Assembly (NCBI RefSeq): GCF_042242105.1
Contig: NC_092014.1
Coordinates: forward strand, 15,390,374 to 15,454,373
Origin: Pempheris klunzingeri
Lineage: Eukaryota; Chordata; Actinopteri; Acropomatiformes; Pempheridae
Direction of reading: 5' to 3'
Length of the DNA stretch: 64,000 nt
In this document: positions 1 through 10,479 of the stretch, in pieces
How the letters are laid out: each line of letters begins with the position of its first letter
Numbering within the stretch: position 1 is the first letter of the stretch
The notes under the pieces: generated by a model
What the model saw: only the letters and a program-made list of their open reading frames with translations
Told to the model about the DNA's origin: nothing
Database searches by the model: none
Made by a program: the position numbers and the translations under genes

Positions 1-1366
1 CATTCATTTGGTTAATTTCACTCACTGTTTTGGCTTCTTAGTTCCTCATCAGATAAGAATCAGACAGATTAACCAGCAAGAGGGCAATTCAAGGCAACAG
101 TGCCTTCAGTGTTTCATTGCTAAAACTGGTGCATATTACCAAATTTGTAATTAATTGCTTTTCCTGCCTCCTCCCATGTTAAAGAGGTCTACATCAAAAC
201 ATTCCCATATAAATTAAGTCTTTACAAATGAGCAACGGTGAGTGGGATTTCTCGTTCATTTCTCTTGTCAACATCCCTAAAAGTAACCTCAAAGTTAAAT
301 CAAATCAAAAGACAAAATTTAAATGTTTGGATATAAAAACCACTCTTAGGAGAAAGATTTTACAATCGTTTTCAGGGCCTGTTGGAGGCTGAGACACTAT
401 GAAAAGCTTCTTAATTCGGCTTTACGCCTTGGGCTCTCTGCAGCTTTCAGTGAGGATGTGTGTGCATGGGTTTGGTTATGTGTGGTTTTGTGTTAGTTTT
501 TTTTTTTTTTTTTAAGTTTTGATCAATGTGTGTGTGTGTTCCCTGTTGCTCCAGAGGAATATGTGAGAGGACACTGGGATCGTTGTGTTTTTTTCTTTAT
601 ACACATGATTATCTCTCCAGCGGCACTCGGTCCCCCCCAGTGCTGTTTATGTCTTTCTCAGCACATGATGGCAGGATGAGGAGAAACAAACTAGAACATG
701 AGCAGAACATCACTGTAACTGATTTGGATATGATTTCTTACTTTACAGTATAATTTCCTGGGAAAAGGTGATTAGTGATAATATCTTTTATCAGTTGAAT
801 ATATTTTCTGCACTGTGCAAAGAGGAACCTGTCCTTGGGTCAGCTCAGCCGTTGTGATATATTTTCCCAGGGAAATTATGCGAAATAGACTGTTTTGTGG
901 GGGTTCTTTGAAACTGGGATTGTGATCAAATGATCGGAGACATGCATCCTTTGGGAAGTGTGGATGGTAGAGGGAGGGGAGGAAGGTTTTGACTGAGCAG
1001 CCTGAGGTGAGAGAGGGCAATAAGAGTAACAGCATGTGCTTGAAGAGGATGTTTTTGCAGACAGTGATGCCTCAAAGGGGAATTTCATATTTGCACCACA
1101 AAAGGTTTTGCTGTTTCTCACTCGAAACTGGGTTGAGTTGAAAATGTGGATGCACATCTCAAGTAGAGGTATGCAGCCTGAATGCTTGACTCAAATGATA
1201 AATGACGTCTTAGTAAGAATTACATTAACCCTCCAGAGTCTTGGGGTAAAATGGCCATTTTTTACTACTTTTCATTTTACCTTTGTGTTTCCCATTAAAA
1301 CTGTTTAGCTTGCTTTCTTTGTGTTTGTGTCTTTGACGCCGACGGGCGGTCCGAGACTGTGAAGAG
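1..1366. other. Intergenic, no gene seen
   Basis: No reading frame here resembles a known protein and none has convincing splice context. The stretch holds a poly(T) run near 499-515 and otherwise ordinary AT-rich sequence. Confidence 0.6.
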
Positions 1367-1815
1367 TTAAAGGAATAGTTCAAGATTTTGGGAAATGGGC
1401 TCAGAAAATTTCGTTCATTCAAAGCATCCAAAAGACCAAGTGTAAAAACGTCAATTAGCCATTATGCTGGATATTATACAAATTACTCTTTCTAGAATGG
1501 GGCCAATAACTTCTTGGAGGATCTACTGATTGCTTGGAATAGCTTGAAGCCACAAGGGAATAACCTTTTAAATGGCCACTTAAGCTTTTTACACTTCTGT
1601 TTGTGTCAAATTAAACAAAAAGAGATTTAGAAATGGATTTTGCTATTATTGGGCAGAGCCAGAATAGCTGTTTCTCCCTGTTTTCTAGTCTTTATGCTAA
1701 ACTAACTGGCTGCAAGGTGAAGCCTTATTCAGCAGACAGATAAAATAGTCATATCAATCTTCTCATCCAACTCTCTCACTAAAAGTGACTGAGCCTTTCT
1801 CCTAAAATGTCTTAA
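1367..1815. mobile_element. Foldback non-autonomous DNA element, copy 1 (degraded)
   Basis: The left end begins TTAAAGGAATAGTTCAAG and continues with a TTTTGGGAAAT block. The right end carries a diverged inverted version (CCTAAAATGT near 1801). The internal block at about 1655-1712 (GCTGTTT.CCC, CTAGTCTTTATGCTAA, CTGGCTGC) recurs at about 3218-3283. I recognise this as a palindromic repeat common in teleost genomes. Seen: the inverted ends and the shared interior. Inferred: a MITE-like DNA transposon. It has no coding capacity, and no clear target duplication remains. Confidence 0.65.
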
Positions 1816-2983
1816 TGACAGATTAACTAAACGCTCATCTAGTCCAGCTGGAGGCCTTCGCTTGAATTTGCATTCAGACAAAGGAAACCTGCAGCTCAAG
1901 GTGTCAAAGTACAATCCACCTGTTCACCAGCCCACAGTGTCCAGCTGCCCATATGCTCTATGAAGATGTCACTGTGCATGTTTGGGTGTGTGCGTCCATC
2001 AGGATCATCCATATGTCTAACTGTCCACGGAGTTCTCGTGTCACTTGAGCAGTTTATATGCCTTTCCCTGTTACATTATTCATCACTGAGGTGAGCGTCT
2101 ATAGCAGATCTTGGCTGACTCACTATGACTTGGTGCCTGTGTGTGTGTGTGTGTGTGTGTGTGTGGACCCGCAGCATGACTCACTCAGTGCTTTTAGACA
2201 GATGAGGACAGCGGCCTCGCAGAGGGCAACAGAGGTTTTATACAAGAAAAATAGCCACTTAGATTAGATTACGTAATGAAAAACATTCCTCGCTCTCCTC
2301 ATTCCCCCTCTCTCTCTTTCTTGTTCTCTATCTCACCTTCCCCTCTCCCCTCTCTCTCCGTTTTCCATTTTAGTGACGCACACACACACACACGCACACA
2401 CACACACACACACTTACATCCTAACTCAATCACCTACAAATGGAGCTATCTTCACACCCTCAGGCACACAGACACCTCCGTTGTCTATTTGCACAAAACC
2501 ACAAGACTGACAGGATAACACACACACATTTTAACTGAAAGAATACCTCATCATTTCTCCTTTCAGTGATTGGCCAAAAGCTCAGCATAATCTTTTTTTC
2601 TGATGCAATCCAACCCTGTTCTCTGTCTGCTGACTGGACATTATAAACCTGATATCTGTGCCCATTTGTCTTTCCTCTACTTCAATACAGACAGAGCAGT
2701 CGAGTGTTTTTTTTCCTTTGACCCACTCTGTGTGGTTGTTAAGTGACCATCCCTGGTTCAATTGTGGTGTTTCACATATCAATCATAACCCATTGAACAG
2801 ACTGGACTAAGAGGTGGCTTTTAAAAAATAATAATAATAAAGAACATTTCCTCAGGGAATCGACGCAAGGCCTTTCACTTGGATCTAATTTACTTCCGTT
2901 GAATTCAGTGAGGTACAGATATATATATGTTTTTGTAATCTGCACAAAAAATCTGCACAAATGTGCAAGAAAGACAATTGGAT
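1816..2983. other. Intergenic with GT/CA microsatellites
   Basis: A (GT)n run lies at about 2140-2164 and a (CA)n run at about 2379-2412. The small open frames covering them encode only repeat-derived VCVC or THTH strings. No gene is supported. Confidence 0.6.
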
Positions 2984-3384
2984 ATTTTTGGGGGGTTATG
3001 TGCTGGACCATGCCATGGTCAGACGCAGGACGCTTTTCATGATGCTTCCTCCTCGCATCCTCTCTCATTCTGTAAATCGTTCCCTCGATGCCATCGTGGA
3101 GGACCTTGCAGTCCCTTAAATGCACCTGCAGGACATGAGGAGCGAGGAGAGAGGATGGTTCTGGAGACATAATGTGTTTATCAGTGCTGGAACGTGGATT
3201 TTGTTGAATTTGGACAGAGCCAGGCTAGCTGTTTCCCCTTATTTCCAGTCTTTACGCTAAGCTAAGCTAACTGGCTGCTAGCTGTAGCTTCACATTTACT
3301 GTTCAGACATGACATTGGTATAAGACTTCGCATTTAATTCTCCGCCAGAAAACCAATAAGCTTATCTCCCAAAATGCCAAACCT
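2984..3384. mobile_element. Foldback non-autonomous DNA element, copy 2 (partial)
   Basis: This is the same family as the element at 1367. The segment from about 3213 to 3384 (GACAGAGCCAGGCTAGCTG, then AGTCTTTACGCTAAGCTAAG, ending CTCCCAAAATGCCAAACC) matches the right half. The GGGGGGTTATGTGCTGGACC block at about 2991 resembles the element's centre as I remember it. The material between is rearranged, so the left boundary is approximate. Confidence 0.6.
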
Positions 3385-3833
3385 TTGTTTATACATTATC
3401 ATAGAGAGAAATTATATGATCGCAGAGTAAATTGTTTTGCAATGAATTTCTGATGTGAAACATCAGAACAAAACCAATTACTTCTAATCGCGAATCTTAA
3501 TTGCATATTAGTAGAGAAGTGACACTTTCTCTAATCATATTTGCATTCTGAGGCCTAAGTTTGGAACAAACATGCATTAATTTTTAACAACAGATGGATC
3601 TTTGTGTTGCAAAACAAAGGAGTAGAAACTGCCATGCTAAGCTGTCATGTATGGCATCACGCTGTTGAGATAACCATATGTTTGATCCAAAGAGATGATG
3701 TGGATTGAAAATGTGCCAGGGCATGTATCTGACTAAGCTAATATCAGCTAATATACGGACAGCCCAATGATCGCCCTCTGCCTGGATAAACCTGATTAGC
3801 ATCGACTAGGCTGTAAACCGCCCTAATCCACCG

Positions 3834-4034
3834 TAAGGAGAGAGGGATGGATGCAGAGAGGAAGGGAGCACGGAGCCAACAAGAGACAGTGAGACAGGGG
3901 GGATACAGAGGATGGAAGGGAGAGGAATGACAGAGGGGAAATAAAGAAAAACGTGGTGACAGACGAAGGAGAGCAGAGGGGTTTAGACAGGGATGGAGTA
4001 AGGGAGGAAGGAGGAAGAAGAGGAACAGTCCTGG
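3834..4034 (+). repeat. Purine-rich (GA) tract
   Basis: About 200 bases on the + strand are overwhelmingly A and G (GGAGAGAGGGATGG-like runs). The complementary strand therefore reads as Ser/Leu/Pro-rich open frames, which explains the apparent 141 aa frame there. Such tracts can form triplex DNA; that is general knowledge, not shown here. Confidence 0.7.
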
Positions 4035-4990
4035 AAAAAGATGCGAAGAGAAGCCGCAAACTACGTCAGAGCAGGTCACCGCCTGAGAGGAAACCAGAGG
4101 AACAACAACTGTACTGATCTGCCTCCTCTTTTGAATTTTACTCTTGTTGTCCTGTGCTGTATTGTACATTATGTAGACTTACTAAAGCTAAAGCAGTCTC
4201 ATACAACAGTATGTTACTGCAACAAATGCTGCCTTCATTGAGGTGAAAATGTCTCATTTTTATCTCAATGAAGCTAGAAGGGTGTTGATTCAACTTGATT
4301 ATTTTTAAGGATATCAAGGATCGAGTATTGCATTGAGTGTGTACTGAAAACCATCTATCTCCAAAACATCAGCTTGTCATGAGCTATGAAAAACTATTTT
4401 CATCTTTGAGATGATTCATTTTTCAGATAATCCAACAGGTTTTTAGATTGTTTATTTCGTTTAAGATGAATGCTTTCTGAATCCAAAAAAAAAAAGAGAC
4501 ACTTTTAATCCTTCAATTTGTTTGAAAAACTCATAATCTCCTAATTTGGAGAAGCATACCTTTTTAACTGGACATCAACCATAATCTTGTATAGTAATTA
4601 ACTATTGTGCTTACAATTTAAAAAATCTGAACACTGGAGGGACTAGCATGAGTGGGATGATTATATAGAGAGAAAAAAGGCATCAAACGAGGGAAAAGAG
4701 GTGGAGAAAAAATGGGGGAGGGGCTGTGATCAGAAAGGCACGGGGGGGGTGAAAAACCAAGAGGAGTAACAGAGATTGGAGAAGAGTGAGTGAATGAAAT
4801 AAATGCAATTTCCATGATCAGTTTAACTGAGAGACCACTGGCATCTCCCTTTACCTCAACCGCATGTGTGTGTGTGTGTGTGTGTTGTGAACATATGGAG
4901 ATATGGAGATCCACACAAAAGCTATGATGTTATACAGTAAATATTTGATATGAGTGGTATAAAAAAATGCATTTAACTGATAAATATAAA

Positions 4991-5051
4991 ATTACCAGTG
5001 TGTGTGTGTGTGCGTGCATATAGCATGCACGCACACACACACACTGGTAAT
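4991..5051. repeat. Long near-perfect inverted repeat (hairpin)
   Basis: The left arm 4991-5019 (ATTACCAG, a GT run, then GCGTGCAT) is the reverse complement of the right arm 5025-5051 (ATGCACGC, an AC run, then CTGGTAAT). The loop is about 5 nt (ATAGC). The arms differ only by one extra GT unit in the left arm. No flanking gene uses it. Confidence 0.85.
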
Positions 5052-5544
5052 ATCCATGTGTGTGTGCATGTCCATCCTTATTGATTTGATTTTAGCATCA
5101 GATAAAAGAATGTGAGACTGTCGTCCGCACCTTGTAACGAAGTGACAATAGCTGAAGTAATGGTGAAAAGAGAGAGTGAGAGAATCCACAGATTTCTGTG
5201 TTCATTTACTGACAAAGCTAAAGTGCCCTCCACTTAACTGGTCAAAGGCCATAAATGCATTAACAAATCTCTTTGCATTAACGGGGCAACAGAACCACAA
5301 CAGCAATCATGAGAGTAATTTCCTGAAGATGAGCCTGCAGCTGCTGCTTGATTTCATAAACATATAAGAGAGTACAGCACAGATCTCTGTGAGTAAGAAC
5401 AAAACCAAACATTCATTTAAACCTCTATTTGTGAATGGAAATATTGTCAGAGTTAACATGTTATAGGAGTCTTGATGACATGGGCCAACATACCTGACTT
5501 CAGGAGTGTACGGCACTTGGATGATGAATGATAACAAACGTGGA

Positions 5545-5770
5545 GAATCACTTATAAGGCATTAAATGGATTGGCTCCAAGCTTCGAGACCTACTAAGCC
5601 GATATGTGCCAGGGTGCAAACTTAGGTCATTAGAATTAACTCTTCTCACACTTCTTAAGTCTGGATTTACGACTAAAGGTGACCGGGCATTTGCTGTCAC
5701 GGTACCTAAACTACCATCCACAAGCCACAGTATTTTCTTTTCTTTTAAACTGGCTTTTAGCTGACTTGCA
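5545..5770 (+). mobile_element. LINE reverse-transcriptase 3' fragment (L2/Rex-like)
   Basis: The + strand translation gives YKALNGLAPS near 5553-5582, followed after a frame change by KGDRAFAVTVPKL near 5677-5715. These match the conserved C-terminal part of the reverse-transcriptase ORF of L2/CR1-type LINEs (FKALNGLAPSYL, then GDRAFSVAAPKLWN). At least three stops and one frame shift lie between the two motifs. It is a dead 5'-truncated copy; the family is judged from motif memory only. Confidence 0.7.
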
Positions 5771-6079
5771 TTATTGTATTGTATATATCTGCTGTGTTAT
5801 ATCTCATTTGATCTTGTTTTATTTGTAATTGTATAATCTTATTAGTGTCTGTCATCATGTCTGCCAATCAATGAAATATACAAACATGCTATACATTGCA
5901 TATTGAGAATATTTTCTCGTTTTAGTAATGACCTGCTTTACGTCTACACAGCTATAGTTGTAGTGCTGCAGTATAAAGATAATTACATCTTGTTGCTGCT
6001 CAGCAAATCCAACAACCACTGTCTAAATGCTGGCTGCTGGAGCAGTTATGGGTGGAGTGTTTTGCTAATTTCCCTGATG

Positions 6080-6260
6080 GTCCAGCAATTAATCAGTGCA
6101 ACCTTTCGCTCACAACTGCACTTCTTCAAACCCTTTCCTGTTCAAACATGGCATTGCCTCTGTGCACAAAGCAACACCTTCGGGATGAAGTGGAACGGAG
6201 GCCCAGCATGAGTGTCCGACCTCACCCTTGTGGACATGCCACAACTGGCAGCATGCACCA
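6080..6260 (+). mobile_element. Tc1/mariner-like transposase scrap, internally deleted
   Basis: Translation gives the block HLRDEVERRPSMSV near 6175-6215, matching the Tc1-family DDE motif HLWDELERRLRARPSRPTSV. It is preceded by a region resembling the upstream 'HDxAPVHKA' block (CATGGCATTGCCTCTGTGCA at 6147-6166). The intervening SPDLNPIE segment is missing, so this looks like a deletion derivative. No terminal repeats were located, and the ends are approximate. Confidence 0.6.
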
Positions 6261-7960
6261 TCACCACTGTACAGAGTTTCTGCATCACCTTCAAATAAAC
6301 AAAGTAATCTGATATTTTACTTTAGTGTTCTGTCTATACACTCACTCAAATGTTTAAATAGTACACTGTAAGTTTTTTTCCCCTTTTCACCTCCTTGAAC
6401 CTCCACCACCACAATGTTTTGCAGTATGCGTTTGAAGTAATTTCACTTCTACTAAAACTACACAGAGGCGGGGAGGATGTTTGAACAACTTAATCATTAA
6501 AACCACACAGTAATAAAACAAACTGTTGGATATTAAGGACAGCATTGTTCAATCCATTTTTACTACTAACGACTCAGAAAGTCAAAGCTTCACCAAAAGT
6601 AAACCAAATGCCTTCATGCAGTTTTACAAAATTACTGCTGAACTAATGATTTTGTATCAGCTTGTCAACAATAAGAGGAAGAAGGATTTGATGTTTGACA
6701 GACAAGGAGATAAAGCAGGCGTGTATTAAATGTTTAACGTGACTGAGTAAACTGTCAGCAGCCTTTGTGAAGCCTGCTCCCTGTTATTTGGGTTGCATAA
6801 TCTAACAAGCAATGCACAAAAGGGATTTTTTGAATAGGCACAAAATCAATTCAAATACAGTGGTTCAGTTAGGTGTGATCTACTATCACTCATATTTATC
6901 ATTTACATCCTGATAGTTTTTGTGTTTGTAAGCCTAAATGGTGTATCCACCATCCAATTCAGTTTTTTAAACATCTGTCTGTTTCAATCCAGATTTAAGA
7001 AACCCCACGTACATGTTAATGTTCATACTGTGAACCAAGGAGACATGCATGTAGGGATAGATGCTTGCTTTTAATTTTTTTTTGTTTATGCCAGGGGTGT
7101 GTGCGTGTCTGGTTTGTCTATTATTTGTTCTGTCACATTACCACAAAGCATAGTGAGTGGGGGAGGGGGTCTTATGATTAAAATGGTTTGCTTGTAGCTG
7201 AATAGCAGCCTGGTTCTTGTTGAAAGTCTTTCCAGGAGAATGGAGGTTTGTAAGCATGTTAATGCTCACAGTTTTGGAACGACATTTTCAACAATCACGT
7301 ATGGGTGCAATGTTTATGTGTTCTCGTACATTTGGCCTTGTAGTGCTTTTTAACAGCTGAACAGCTATTTGCCTTTGGATCACCATTCGGAGGCCCAGGG
7401 GCCCAAGAGGTCAGGAGTGCCCAAAGCCTCTGTGTCATACGGCTGTCATACTATTTATTGTACACTATTGTTTGAAGAGGATTCAGTCAAAATTCCCTCT
7501 GAAAATTATCATCACTTTGAAGGACTGTCATGGCCCAGCCCTTCTTTCTGAACTGAAACACATGGATACTATATATTAAATACAAAAGTCAAGGTTGAGT
7601 CTATGGTAGTGTAGGAAAGAGTGGATGAGAGTGTCGAAGCCACAACTTGGGAGAAATCTCAGACCCCCTTTATTTAATAAGGCGACAGTGAGCTCCCTCC
7701 ATCTTTCCCCTGCAGACAAGAAAAAAACAGAGGATTATGGCACCCTTGTGATGAATGTCTGGGGATTAGATGGGAGCCTTTTAAAGCCAAAGGCAGCGGC
7801 CACCATTTTATAATTTGTGCGAGTTTTTTGTGACACAATACAAAAACACAAATACATAACGATGCTTAACACAATTTTAATTTTAATTAATTAATTTAAT
7901 TTTAAAGTTTGTTTTGAAATGACTCACAGACAGAGCCCAGGACCACCTGATTGAAGCGTG
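6261..7960. other. Intergenic upstream of fip1l1
   Basis: Nothing coding is recognised. Composition is AT-rich, with a poly(T)-type run near 7074-7083 and no other distinctive structure. Confidence 0.5.
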
Positions 7961-7971
7961 CTGTCTCTCGT

Positions 7972-7984
7972 CCACCAGGGGGCG
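7972..7984 (+). promoter_or_regulatory. CTCF-type core motif
   Basis: CCACCAGGGGGCG fits the vertebrate CTCF core (CCASYAGRKGGCR) at every position. It is followed by CTG and lies about 235 bp upstream of the fip1l1 start codon, at the edge between gene-free DNA and the promoter. Binding itself cannot be seen from sequence. Confidence 0.65.
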
Positions 7985-7989
7985 CTGTG

Positions 7990-8218
7990 TTTTCTCCGCC
8001 AACACTTTAACCTTAGCGGGACACCAACGACCTCTTCCGGGTTCACGCTGACTCGCAAAGGCTGGAGATGAATCTATGAAGGCATAATTTTTTGAACCTA
8101 ACTTCATTTCCCCGCTGAAGGGAGGAATTGTAGGTGTATTTCTGAGTTTAGACGCGTTGTTGAACGCTGTTCCCGTGAGGCTGCTGCTGGTTTTATTCGC
8201 TCCGAGCTGCAGCTGAAG
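7990..8218 (+). promoter_or_regulatory. fip1l1: fip1l1 promoter and 5' UTR region
   Basis: This is the GC-richer stretch before the fip1l1 ATG. It contains CTTCCGG at 8034-8040 (an ETS-type site on the minus strand). No TATA box is seen, which fits a TATA-less housekeeping promoter. The transcription start cannot be placed exactly. Confidence 0.5.
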
Positions 8219-10445
8219 ATGTCTGCTGAAGAAGCGGACAAAACAACCACCACTGATGCTAGCGCTGGAGATGAAGAGGAGGAATGGCTGTATGGAGGTA
8301 AAATAAACATATGTCGTCCGCAAACACAACTCCTTTTGACCCAAAGAGGTGTGGATCAGTCTGAACCAATCATGAACGGCTAACTTCACCATGAGAGCTA
8401 TGAGAAAATTAATTAGAGAGTTAGCTTGGAAGCTAAGCTAGCAGCGCCTGTTTGGTCTGCTGTCCTCGGCCTTTTGCAGCCACATGCCTTGAGAAAGAAG
8501 TTATTAAAGATGTCTCTGTAACATATTAAGGTAGTGTGTAACCTTAAAAAACATATGGTGAACACCCGTTTTGTCTCCCACTGTTCGACTTTGTGCATGA
8601 GCAGCCAACGCACGGCCTCTTTGGCTGATTATTGTTGCACTATCTTGCACTTTTCATCTTTCAGATGAGTCTGAGAGCAAAGATGAAGACGAGGAGGCCA
8701 AACTGAACGCTGCAGTCAGGTATTTAACATCTGTGTTCACCCTTTTTCACACCGTGGGTTTGTGAAAGTGATTTCAAAACTCAGAAGACACCTGTTTGCA
8801 TCCAGAGGAGGTGTCATTCACAGCAACACTAAGAGAGATGCGAGTTCAGTATAAAATAAAAATTCAAAGATGGACCAGTTGTTTACTTATCCAGTCTGGT
8901 TTTTTTTGTAATACACACATTGCTGTTGTATATGCACATATAATTTAAGATTTACAAATTGAAATAAGTGTCCCGTGTTTACAGATATAGCAGATATAAG
9001 TAACCCTTTTAACAGCAGCAGAGAGAAAGAATAGAAAAGATACTTTTATTAAATTGTTGTCTAGAGCCTTTTGTCTACCTTTTTAATCCTGTGTGACATT
9101 TGCGTCATGATTTTGAAGTTACAGAGCTTGAAAGAAGGCTAACCTAAGAGCTACAAACTCACTTTATATGTAACCCATCATCACAGGATCTTTGAAAAGC
9201 TTGTTTCTGCTTTTTTGGTGTGGATGTGGTGTTCTTTTCTATTGGTATTTATCCAAAGAAGAAGTTTTTATTCTCTATTTGCATTAATAAATTAATTTGA
9301 GTTGTTTGAGGATGTTTAGAATATTTGGAGTAAAGAAACTTCATGTGTAACGTCTCATTGTGTCTTCAGTGCATCTGCTGATGCCTTAACAGAGGACGCT
9401 GCTGCACATGCTACAGGGAATGGAGTGGCCTCTGAGGTAGGACGCTTACATGCAAACAGTCACAGAACGTTTGGAGACGTGCGCTTTTTGTCTGTTTTTG
9501 TTTTTACCTCCCAGTTTTCAGACTTCGCTCCTCTCACAGTTGTTTTCGGTCCCTCTGAGAGATGCTTGAGTCTAAATCCTTTTTTTTCTCCCCCCTCTCT
9601 GGTCTGTCAGGTCACAGGTGAAGCTGCAGGTGAGGATGTCGACAGTGACAGCGACAGTGACGATGACGATGATGATGTCCGCGTTACCATTGGAGACATT
9701 AAAACTGGAGCACCACAATACACGTAGGTTTTTTTTTGTTGTTGTGTTTTTATTTTTTACTGAAACTGGCATTTGAGATGTCATTGAACACTATCAGCGG
9801 GTCAACAAGCTTATTCACCACAGAATGAGCTGTTCCTCTTATTCTTTACTTACGTGTGGTATTGTACGTTATGTATGTGACAGATTTTAATTAAGAAATG
9901 ACCTTGTGACATTAATGACATGGTTTTGATACTGTTCCTTTTTCTGTCTCAGACCTTATGGAGCTCCACCTGTCAATCTCAACATAAAGACAACAGGCTC
10001 CAGGCCTTATGGACAAGGTATCACTGCCTATTTTTAAATGTCTCATTTTTTCAGGTTTTACCTAAATAAAACAGATTTTTATTTTTGATGTACTGTTCTG
10101 CACTACTCAAAACGGAGAGAATTATAGTAATAAAACATCAAATTATATATAATTAGATATAGATATTATACCCAGAAAGTCATGAATAGATTAAACAATT
10201 GTACGTGTCCAGTAACATGTTTTGTCGTTTATTTTCTGCAGCCTCCAAGCTGAAGGGAGTGGATCTGGATGCTCCTGGAAACATTAATGGGGTTCCAGTG
10301 CTCGAGGCGGACATGGAGTCCTTTGAAGAGAAACCCTGGAGGAAGCCAGGTGTGTGAGTGTGTGAGTGTGTGTGTGTGTGTGGCTAATATAAACAACTGT
10401 AAAAATATATAACCGTTCCTTTAGGCATGTTTAGTATTTCACAAG

Positions 10446-10479
<34 letters not shown>

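Larger units (their letters stand above)
3385..5544. other. Intergenic, no gene seen
   Basis: No coding exon is recognised. The stretch contains a purine-rich block (listed separately), a second GA-rich block at about 4640-4800, and a long inverted repeat at 4991-5051. Confidence 0.55.

Noticed and set aside
3744-4169. 141 aa Ser/Leu/Pro-rich minus frame
   Set aside because: Produced by the purine-rich tract on the opposite strand; low-complexity artefact.
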